Source of the DNA: Pelagibacterium luteolum
GTDB lineage: Bacteria; Pseudomonadota; Alphaproteobacteria; Rhizobiales; Devosiaceae
Direction of reading: 5' to 3'
DNA: 64,000 bases
Assembly: GCF_900100665.1 (NCBI RefSeq)
Contig: NZ_FNCS01000006.1
Location: 124,001-188,000 of the forward strand
The notes beneath the pieces were generated by a model. That model worked only from the letters and a program-made list of their open reading frames with translations. It did no database searches and had not been told where the DNA came from. Shown piece by piece: positions 56,228 to 62,876 of this stretch (position 1 is its first letter; each line of letters begins with the position of its first letter). The position numbers and the translations under genes are program-made.

Positions 56228-56662
56228 ATGGCCAATCGACCTCGCAAACCCAGACAGCCCGTCAAATCCGTGCAAGGCGGAGGCACGGCGCAAAAGGATC
56301 GCCAGCCTCACTGGATCGAATGGGCGGTGTCGGCGCTCAGCGCCTTGGTGATCATCGTTCTCGCGGGGTTCATCCTCTTTGAGGCTGTGACCAAGACCGG
56401 GCAACGGCCCGACATCTCGTTTGAGATTGTCGATAGTTTCGAGATGGGGAGCGGCCTCGCGGTCGAGGTCGTGGTGCGCAATGAGGGCGATGTGACGGTC
56501 TCCAACGTCGAGATCGCCGCAGAGGCGGGTGACGCGTCGGGCGGGTCGGTGACGCTCGATTACCTCGCGGCGCAGAGCGAGGCGGAGATCGGGTTCGGGT
56601 TTGTGGCGGGCACCGATCCCGAAACGATCGTGCTGCGGCTGGTGGGCTACAGCTATCCTTAA
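56228..56662 (+). CDS. TIGR02588-type single-pass membrane protein
   Basis: A 144-residue protein with a basic N-terminus, one membrane helix (WAVSALSALVIIVLAGFILF) and an outside Ig-like domain of about 80 residues (AVEVVVRNEGDVTVSNVEIA; LVGYSYP end). Matches the TIGR02588 family, the obligate partner of TIGR02587. The two may form a membrane complex of unknown role. Convergent with the IclR gene, six-base gap. Confidence 0.8.
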   Translation: MANRPRKPRQPVKSVQGGGTAQKDRQPHWIEWAVSALSALVIIVLAGFILFEAVTKTGQRPDISFEIVDSFEMGSGLAVEVVVRNEGDVTVSNVEIAAEAGDASGGSVTLDYLAAQSEAEIGFGFVAGTDPETIVLRLVGYSYP

Positions 56663-56668
56663 GCTCGG

Positions 56669-57568
56669 CTAGCGGTTGTTGGCGAGGTTTTCGGTGATCT
56701 GATTGGCGTGGTACACCACGACCTTGGCGAGATCGGGGATGTTTTCCTTGGGCATCTGCCAGGTGGGGCCGGAGATCGAAATGCCGGCGATGACCTGCCC
56801 CTGAAAATTTCGGATCGGTGCGCCGATGCAGCGCAGGCCGGGGAGATGTTCCCCATCGTCGATGGCGTAGCCGCGCTCGCGGATGATAGCCAGTTCCTCA
56901 CGCAGGGCGACGGGATCAGAGATCGTGTCGGGCGTGAATTTGGGCAGACCGGCTTCGATCAGGCGATCGATAACCTCCTCAGACTGCCAGGCCAGGATGG
57001 CCTTTCCCACGCTCGTGCAGTGGGCGGGAGCGTTTTCAAGGAAGGTCGAGGGGGTTGTGTTTTCGACAGTGGGATCGGCGCGGCGGATGACCACGGCGCG
57101 AAAGCCGTCGAACATGGCGAGATGGACCGTGTGGCCCGCAAGACGGCGCAGGGAGTTGACGGTGACGGCGGCTTCGCGATGGATGTCGAAACTCGAGAGC
57201 GCGGTGTTGCCGAGCGCGAAGAGTTTCAGGCCGAGACGGTAGCGGTCGCGCTCCTTACCCTGTTCGAGAAACCCGACGTCGCGGAGGGATGCCAGAAGGC
57301 GATGGGTGGTGCTGCGGGGGAAGCCGGTGCGGTTGCAGATTTCAGCCAGGCTGAGGGCGCGGTCACTGAGCGAGAAGCATTCGAGGACCTTGACCAGCTT
57401 GACGAGCGATTTCAATTGCTCGTCGCCTGTCCTCGGCGGTTTGCCCGCCAGCTTGCCGGTGCCTGCGTCTTCCCCCGAATGATCGATCAAGTGCGTCCCC
57501 TCACCTCCCGTTCCGCAGATCGGAACGTCCTCCCGGCAAGCTTGCCATCCCGAAGGGTCCGCTGTCAC
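56669..57568 (-). CDS. IclR-family transcriptional regulator
   Basis: A 299-residue (from ATG 57568) regulator: HTH SLAEICNRTGFPRSTTHRLL followed by the wing, and the IclR effector domain with ENAPAHCTSVGKAILAW, GYAIDDGEHLPGLRCIGAPI and AGISISGPTWQM. The N-terminal ~50 residues before KSLVKLVKVLECF are unconserved; TTG 57490 is an alternative start. It is separated from everything on its left by the TIGR pair; its target is not evident. It is the last ordinary gene before the defence island. Confidence 0.85.
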   Translation of the reverse strand: MTADPSGWQACREDVPICGTGGEGTHLIDHSGEDAGTGKLAGKPPRTGDEQLKSLVKLVKVLECFSLSDRALSLAEICNRTGFPRSTTHRLLASLRDVGFLEQGKERDRYRLGLKLFALGNTALSSFDIHREAAVTVNSLRRLAGHTVHLAMFDGFRAVVIRRADPTVENTTPSTFLENAPAHCTSVGKAILAWQSEEVIDRLIEAGLPKFTPDTISDPVALREELAIIRERGYAIDDGEHLPGLRCIGAPIRNFQGQVIAGISISGPTWQMPKENIPDLAKVVVYHANQITENLANNR

Positions 57569-57633
57569 GGATAAAGTCCCTATATAGGGCGGCAGGGTGC
57601 TACTTTAGTTGTATATGTGAGTATTGGGGGTCG

Positions 57634-57758
57634 GAGCCCTGCCCTACGAGCGTAGCTCTGCGGGCGTTCGGACCTTGGCCCTGCCATACGAGCATAGCTC
57701 TGCGGGCGTTCGTAGCTCGTCCAGCCCTGCGAGCATAGCTCTCCGGGCGTTCGGACCT
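57634..57758. repeat. Three imperfect tandem ~40-bp repeats
   Basis: Copies at 57634-57674, 57675-57719 and 57720-57758, each with CCCTGC(..)ACGAGC(G/A)TAGCTC followed by TGCGGGCGTTCG. The spacing varies between copies and there is no unique spacer, so this is not CRISPR. Confidence 0.75.
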
Positions 57759-57797
57759 AAAATCTGTCCACCGGACAGATTTTCCGGCAAAGCCGGA
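57759..57797. repeat. Perfect double hairpin
   Basis: AAAATCTGTCC-ACC-GGACAGATTTT (57759-57783), an 11-bp perfect stem, followed at once by TCCGGC-AAA-GCCGGA (57783-57797). It resembles palindromic repeats of Rhizobiales. Read on the minus strand it lies past the last gene of the island operon, about 350 bp downstream. Confidence 0.7.
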
Positions 57798-58132
57798 CTG
57801 TCCTCACTCCCACTCGATTGTTTAATCCCAGCATAACACGTTGAAAACGTTCAATTATTTTCATTGTCTGCGCGACAATCCCGGCAGCCATACCGTCAAA
57901 AAGTTACGCTCTTGATTTTAAAGGGAAAATCGCCAGAAAAATATTTTTGAGGTTTCACGGACTATCGACACCAATCGGGTCACCTTTGCTCCGGTCTGCA
58001 GTGGCGACTTACTCGACTCCGCATCGGAAAAGTACCGTCAGCAAGCTATAGCACGCTCGCACACTTGGCACCATCTGCTCCGGAATAGTGCGGCCCTCGC
58101 CGCACCGACTAGCTCATCAGATGTCCCTGATC

Positions 58133-58744
58133 TCAACGCGGCCGGTTGAGCCGGTACTCGTTGGCCGGAACGTCTACACGCCAGGACTCGCAAGGATGGA
58201 CGATGAAATCATCGTCATAGTGGTCGAGGCGGCAGTAGATTTCGGCGACGGACACCGTCGAAACATAGACCGCTGGGTTGGGAAGATCGTAGTATTCGAC
58301 GTGGTGAGCTGCATACCAGATCGCCTTGTCGAGAGATGGCGTCCACGACATGCCCATGCTGTGCACGGGCCCTGCGCAACCGCGGAACAGCGTGAGCCGC
58401 TCACCTCTAACAAAAGTGAACGTCTCGCCCAAAGGTTTGAGTGCGCGGAGGCGATCCCGATCACACGCGTCAAACACGTCCTTCAGCACCGAGACACCCT
58501 GGTCGCGAAAGTGGGATGCGTGCACATAGGCGTCAAGCCAAGGCGCTTCGAGCCCTCCCAAGGCGGCCAGAACCCGATAGTTGCGGATGATAAAACCAAG
58601 GCTCTCCGTCGGGATGTAGCCATGGAAGTTTTCCCCACGGGCGATCGCCTTTCGGACTTCGATAGCGTCCGCTTCCGCGAGCCCAGTAAAGTCCAGGCAT
58701 TCCGACCCCAGCGGCTCTATTAACGTTGCGGGAGCAGTTTCCAT
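58133..58744 (-). CDS. Uncharacterised protein, possible ADP-ribosyltransferase-like fold
   Basis: A 203-residue soluble protein, ATG 58744 with GGGGGA upstream, 21 bases after the PIN-like gene. I know no named family for it. The C-terminal half shows LTLFRGCAG (Arg121), GMSWTPSLDKAIWYA (Ser133-Trp-Thr) and DHYDDDFIVHP (Asp177-179), spaced like the Arg / Ser-Thr / acidic triad of R-S-E ADP-ribosyltransferases and of many phage and toxin proteins with RG..GxSWT..A. The acidic residue is Asp rather than Glu. If right, it would modify a target with NAD; this is inference. Last gene of the qat-linked run. Confidence 0.5.
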   Translation of the reverse strand: METAPATLIEPLGSECLDFTGLAEADAIEVRKAIARGENFHGYIPTESLGFIIRNYRVLAALGGLEAPWLDAYVHASHFRDQGVSVLKDVFDACDRDRLRALKPLGETFTFVRGERLTLFRGCAGPVHSMGMSWTPSLDKAIWYAAHHVEYYDLPNPAVYVSTVSVAEIYCRLDHYDDDFIVHPCESWRVDVPANEYRLNRPR

Positions 58745-58765
58745 CGACGCATTCCCCCGACCATA

Positions 58766-59797
58766 TTAGGTATCAAGAAAATCCCATTCACTGCCCGTCA
58801 CCCAGCGCAAAGCGCTGAGTTTCCCATTGAGCATTCCCCACTCGAAATCGCTCCACGGCCCAAGATTTTCCAGGCCGACCTCATCTTCCGTTCGCTTCGC
58901 TGCAGCCAGAGCCCTCTGCCACACGGTGTCGACAGTCACTTTCTGATGGCGCTTGGGATGCTTTTTCCACTCAGCTTCCGTGACAACTTTGTGTTTGCCG
59001 CTCTCAATCGCGGCGCGAAGGTTCCAATGTCGGTTGTACCAAATTTGCCGAAACAGAAGATTTTCAGCCTCCATGATCTCGCTGAGCAATCGCGGCTCCT
59101 CCCGGTACTCAAACTCCCATTTCACTTCTTCCATCAGATCCGGCGCGTAATCGTTCAGGATTTCTCCAATCGCTAGCGAATACGTGGAGTTCTTGGCGGC
59201 AAACAGGTCGCCAAGATCGGGGTGCGGCTCTCGTTCATCGCCTGCCATGTTGGAGAAGTCATGCTTATTGTGCGTTACAAAAGCGTAGTCCGCGCCTTCG
59301 TCGGCCACAGATACAATGTCTCTGTAAATTTCTATGAGAATTGCGTCGCCAATGCTGTTCTTATCTTTGTGAAACGGAGCGCGCTTATCGACTGCGCGCT
59401 GTGCAGCCCGAAGCTTCACCGCATCATCCGTCTCAACCGGGCTCGCAGCGGCAAACAATTTCTCTATGCGCTGGATGCTCTCATGTACGGCTTCGCCGAG
59501 GATCGTGATGCGGTGATCCACGTCATCCAAACTGGCCAAGGCCTCCTCCCGGCCCTCCGCCTTACCAAACTGCCGTACAGCTTCTTTGACTCGCTTGAAG
59601 GTGCTGCTCAGACTCTTGCCGCTGTCTCTTATGATGCGGTCCTTGTTGCGAACGAATTCGTCGACCGACTGCTTTGGCAAAACCAAGGTGACTTCACCTG
59701 CCTCGATCATCTGCTCAAGAGCGGCAAGTGTGGGTTGGTGCCGATAATCCTTGGCCATATCGAGCCACACACAAGTATCAACTAACAGGTGCAGCAC
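58766..59797 (-). CDS. DUF4935-like PIN-domain protein
   Basis: A 343-residue protein beginning GTG 59797 with AAGAAGG upstream, 41 bases after qatD. N-terminal PIN fold with acidic residues Asp7 (LLVDTCVWLD), Glu47 (SVDEFVRNK), Asp151 (NSIGDAILIEIY) and Asp180 (FVTHNKHDFS), the typical four-residue Mg site of PIN RNases. A C-terminal ~130-residue helical part is unrecognised. The gene has lower GC and other codon use (more A/T third positions) than its neighbours. Likely an RNase effector; position makes it part of the qat operon. Confidence 0.7.
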   Translation of the reverse strand: MLHLLVDTCVWLDMAKDYRHQPTLAALEQMIEAGEVTLVLPKQSVDEFVRNKDRIIRDSGKSLSSTFKRVKEAVRQFGKAEGREEALASLDDVDHRITILGEAVHESIQRIEKLFAAASPVETDDAVKLRAAQRAVDKRAPFHKDKNSIGDAILIEIYRDIVSVADEGADYAFVTHNKHDFSNMAGDEREPHPDLGDLFAAKNSTYSLAIGEILNDYAPDLMEEVKWEFEYREEPRLLSEIMEAENLLFRQIWYNRHWNLRAAIESGKHKVVTEAEWKKHPKRHQKVTVDTVWQRALAAAKRTEDEVGLENLGPWSDFEWGMLNGKLSALRWVTGSEWDFLDT

Positions 59798-59838
59798 GAT
59801 TTCGACCTTCTTTGTTTGCTTTGTCTACCATGCATAGT

Positions 59839-60606
59839 TCACGCGCTCACCAGACGTCTTAGGTTCTGGAGAACCGCGTCTTCCATGGCCTTCGCCGAAA
59901 CGTTCCGAGCTTCCGCCAGTTCGGCGACCGTGTGGCCGACATCGCGTGGCCTGAGTGGCTGCCCATCCCTCTCCACAAACGGCCCGTCGGTTTCAGTCAG
60001 CAAACGGTCGAGCGGAAGACTCCCAACCAGTTGTCGGTGCTTGGGTGAGCGCAGCATCTCTCCGTTGATCGAGAAATAGCAGCCGAGCGCGACCGCCCGA
60101 CGGGCTTCGGCCGACGTGCCGGTGAACCAATGCATGACAACGCGTCCCCGGTCCTGCGGCAGGGAGCTTTCAATATGATTCAGCACTTTGCCGACTGCGC
60201 GGACGCTATGGACGGTTAGTATCTTCCCGCCCTGTTCAGCGCAGGCGCGGAGGATGCGCTCGAACACCCGCTCCTGTGCCGGAAAACTCCGATAGAAGCG
60301 AGGGCCGGCGTCCAGGCCAATCTCGCCGACATAGCGTGCATCCGAGAGGTAGCGCTCGAAGATCGGCAACTCATTCTCGCGTTCGGCGACGAGCTGCGGA
60401 TGTAGCCCCAAGGCGATCCGGACATGCGCCGACTTCGCCGCAAGCTCCCGGTTTCGCGGCCAAGCCTTCGGCGTGGTCGTGACCGCAAGCGTCGCCACGC
60501 GTTCTCGATCGCATTCGGCAATAAGAGCCGAATGGTCTTTGTAGAGATCGACGTGGCAGTGGAAATCGACCCAGCGCGCGGCCGATTGATTGGATGTCTC
60601 TATCAT
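59839..60606 (-). CDS. qatD: QatD, TatD-like metal-dependent nuclease
   Basis: TatD-type TIM-barrel hydrolase, 255 residues. Metal ligands WVDFHCHVDL (His16, His18), VGEIGLDAG, a His in LTVHSVRAVG and HWFTGTS, and the Asp in LLTETDGPFVER are present, so it should be an active DNase-like enzyme. Start ATG 60606 overlaps the qatC stop (ATGA). Fourth gene of QatABCD, a system shown to protect against phage. Confidence 0.87.
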   Translation of the reverse strand: MIETSNQSAARWVDFHCHVDLYKDHSALIAECDRERVATLAVTTTPKAWPRNRELAAKSAHVRIALGLHPQLVAERENELPIFERYLSDARYVGEIGLDAGPRFYRSFPAQERVFERILRACAEQGGKILTVHSVRAVGKVLNHIESSLPQDRGRVVMHWFTGTSAEARRAVALGCYFSINGEMLRSPKHRQLVGSLPLDRLLTETDGPFVERDGQPLRPRDVGHTVAELAEARNVSAKAMEDAVLQNLRRLVSA

Positions 60607-61976
60607 AGCGGACGGGCCTGGACGCCGTGCAACAGTCTGCCGACCTCCTGCAGGCCGGCGACGTAGACGGCCTCATAATCGGAGAGCTTGCCAGGATGAT
60701 CGATCAATGGCCCCGGTCGATGAATATCGAAACGGGCTCGCCCAGGCTTTCGTGCGAGGCGCGATAGCGCAAGCTGGAAGGAGCGCACATGCTCGCCCTC
60801 CGCCTTGTTTGTATCGAGGACCTGCGCTCGAAGATCGGGAATGCGGTACGACGTATCGTCGGTGCCCCAGCCCTCGAGGATCGAAGCGCGCCGGATGAGA
60901 CACGGCACACAACGTCCGCAATGTTTGGGCGTCCTCTCATTCGGGTCCGGATCGTAGCGGCGACTTCCAGGCGACGAGCACGACATCGTGTGCTTCGCTT
61001 CTTTCCGGAGGAACGGGATGTCGGCGCATTCTTTCGCCATTTGGCCCTTCGTCATGAAGGCGTAGGGATTTTCCAGTCGGACGCTCAGGCCGAGGCCTTT
61101 GAGTAGATCCTCGAAACGCGCCATGTAGAACGGATGTGTCGTGCGAGTGCTAAGTGCTCCGAGGCGGAGCGGATCCAGGGGCACGTTGAGCGAGATCAGG
61201 CCATTCTCCGGCACATGCACGACCATGTCGCCGCCGATCGCGTCGGCCGCCATGACCGCCAGCGAGAAGAACAGAAATGAACGCCCCCTCAGCGTGTCCT
61301 CGACCGCAGAATGCTCCACCGTGTCGGTCGGGAATCCCACTCTTGCCCGAATGTGATGAAGCGTTGTTCCGCCGAAGCGACGCTTCATCACCTCGGCGCA
61401 ATAGGCTTGGTGCGTGCTGGTGATGCCGTCCCAATAGTGGCTCACCAACATCGGCGCCTGACCGCGCGCGAGCAGATCGATCGCACCAATGAAACTGTCC
61501 AGCCCGCCCGAAAACAGGCAGACCGTTGTCGGGTTAGCTGTGCGCAGCTTCGTCGGTCTGGGCGCCAGATCGCGAGCGCCGGCGGCGCGAGAACGAAAAT
61601 AGACGCCCCAGCGGTCGCCGGTCAGGAAGTTAAGCGTTGTCGCGATCAATGGCGCCAGCCCTTGCCAGCGAGCGGCATCATATACCGGCAAGTGGAGGTC
61701 GATCTCGCGGGTCCAGGCGTCCTGTGCGTCAGCGGCACGCGAGATACGCGTATCGGCGGCAGTGATCGCCGCGGCCAAAAGCGCCAGATCGACCGCTGTT
61801 TCGGAGGGGCGAAGGCCGAGCTCACAGAGTTGATCCAACGCCTGGCCCAGCCCATAGCCCAAACGGAACTCGCCATCGACGAAGTTGATCTCCGTCTCTT
61901 GTGTATCCACACGGCTCGGAGAAATGCTTGTGCCGTCTCCCGGACCAAGCCGCGCAATGATCGTATGATGCCTCAT
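60603..61976 (-). CDS. qatC: QatC, QueC-like (7-cyano-7-deazaguanine synthase-like) protein
   Basis: A 457-residue protein with an unrelated N-terminal ~145 residues, then a PP-loop ATPase domain: CLFSGGLDSFIGAIDLL (SGGLDS at 156-161), HVPENGLISLNVPLDPLRLG, and a zinc site CSSPGS plus HCGRCVPCLIRRAS. The QueC/PP-loop kinship suggests adenylation and amidation chemistry, but N-terminal and C-terminal extensions set QatC apart from true QueC. Overlaps qatB by ATGA. Confidence 0.87.
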   Translation of the reverse strand: MRHHTIIARLGPGDGTSISPSRVDTQETEINFVDGEFRLGYGLGQALDQLCELGLRPSETAVDLALLAAAITAADTRISRAADAQDAWTREIDLHLPVYDAARWQGLAPLIATTLNFLTGDRWGVYFRSRAAGARDLAPRPTKLRTANPTTVCLFSGGLDSFIGAIDLLARGQAPMLVSHYWDGITSTHQAYCAEVMKRRFGGTTLHHIRARVGFPTDTVEHSAVEDTLRGRSFLFFSLAVMAADAIGGDMVVHVPENGLISLNVPLDPLRLGALSTRTTHPFYMARFEDLLKGLGLSVRLENPYAFMTKGQMAKECADIPFLRKEAKHTMSCSSPGSRRYDPDPNERTPKHCGRCVPCLIRRASILEGWGTDDTSYRIPDLRAQVLDTNKAEGEHVRSFQLALSRLARKPGRARFDIHRPGPLIDHPGKLSDYEAVYVAGLQEVGRLLHGVQARPL

Positions 61977-62872
61977 GCTGCGGCCTCCCCGGCGACGGCA
62001 ACCAGCTCGAAAGCCGTCTCGTAAATCTGGTTGACGACATTCTCGATATCGCGGTCAGACAGACGCTCCAGGCTTTCGAGCCTTCCGGCGAGCTGACCGC
62101 GCGTTGCGCCCTCGACAAAATCATGAAGCTGCGCCTGGGCGCTTTCCACGGCAGCGATGTCGTCAGGGAAGGTAATGCCCCGCCCGCCGAGGTCTGCCAT
62201 CACCCGCCCTTCGATCGAACGCGAGATAAAGTCCAGGAAGACGTCCTGGAGCTGCTCCGGCGTAAGTGTATCGAAGCTGCCCAGCCCCGCTTCGGCAAGA
62301 TCGCCGATCGTCTCCAGCATCGCCTGCCGCGCGATCGCGTCGTCGACCGCGCCGCCTGGTGGACAGATAAATTCCAGAATCGCTACGAAGACATCTGCCG
62401 CCGGCTGCGTTGCCAATCCGGCCAAGTTGAGTTGACGAAGCGTTTCGGTTGGTCCGAGACGTTGGAAGTCACGAACAACGCCCAACAATCCGCTGGCTGT
62501 GGCGCGGGATGAGCCCATGCGTCGCGCGGCCCGTCGGGCCCCGCCGGTGCTGCCGCGTACATAGCCCGACAGCGCACTTCCGAGCGCACTACGGCTGCCG
62601 GTCCTTGCGAAACGCGTGAAATTACCGCGAGCGCCACCAAGGCTACCGGTGCCCTTCGTATCCGGACGCGACGGCGTGCTCGGAACGCCCGGAATAGCAG
62701 GCGCTGCCGGCTGTCCCGGTTGCGGGGATGACGGTCCGCCGGGCGCGCCCGGTGCATTCGGACTCACCGGCGCTGTTGCCGGAGGTCGAGGCTGGGTCGG
62801 CGGCGTCGGGTCGTCCACGAAGGATGGAACGAGGCCGCTTGAGGGTCCGCCGTAGCTTTTTGACGTGCCCAT
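61973..62872 (-). CDS. qatB: QatB, anti-phage protein of unknown function
   Basis: A 299-residue protein starting at ATG 62872 (MGTSKSYGGPSSGLVPSFVDD-like), four bases after the qatA stop. The N-terminal ~75 residues are Pro/Gly-rich and collagen-like (APGAPGGPSSPQPGQP), then a basic Gly/Ser/Arg stretch, then a helical domain (about 150-299: LLGVVRDFQRLGPTETLRQL, TPEQLQDVFLDFISRSIEGR). Position between qatA and qatC and general layout match QatB; its biochemical role in the system is unknown. Confidence 0.8.
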   Translation of the reverse strand: MGTSKSYGGPSSGLVPSFVDDPTPPTQPRPPATAPVSPNAPGAPGGPSSPQPGQPAAPAIPGVPSTPSRPDTKGTGSLGGARGNFTRFARTGSRSALGSALSGYVRGSTGGARRAARRMGSSRATASGLLGVVRDFQRLGPTETLRQLNLAGLATQPAADVFVAILEFICPPGGAVDDAIARQAMLETIGDLAEAGLGSFDTLTPEQLQDVFLDFISRSIEGRVMADLGGRGITFPDDIAAVESAQAQLHDFVEGATRGQLAGRLESLERLSDRDIENVVNQIYETAFELVAVAGEAAA

Positions 62873-62876
62873 CCGA

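Larger units (their letters stand above)
57569..58132. other. 564-bp gene-free boundary of the defence island
   Basis: No gene. The left part holds the IclR promoter region and a tandem repeat with hairpins (57634-57797); the right part 57840-58050 is clearly AT-richer than the flanks (runs such as AAAGGGAAAATCGCC and AATATTTTTGAGG). This may be the boundary between core chromosome and the transferred defence island. Confidence 0.5.

Noticed and set aside
57634-57758. Tandem repeats next to a defence island considered as a CRISPR array
   Set aside because: Repeats are directly adjacent and imperfect with no unique spacers, and there are no cas genes.
58088-58723. A 211-codon plus-strand frame in the island
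   Set aside because: It is opposite the 203-residue protein. The minus frame has the better start (ATG with GGGGGA) and the co-directional operon context, and the plus frame shows no recognisable motif.
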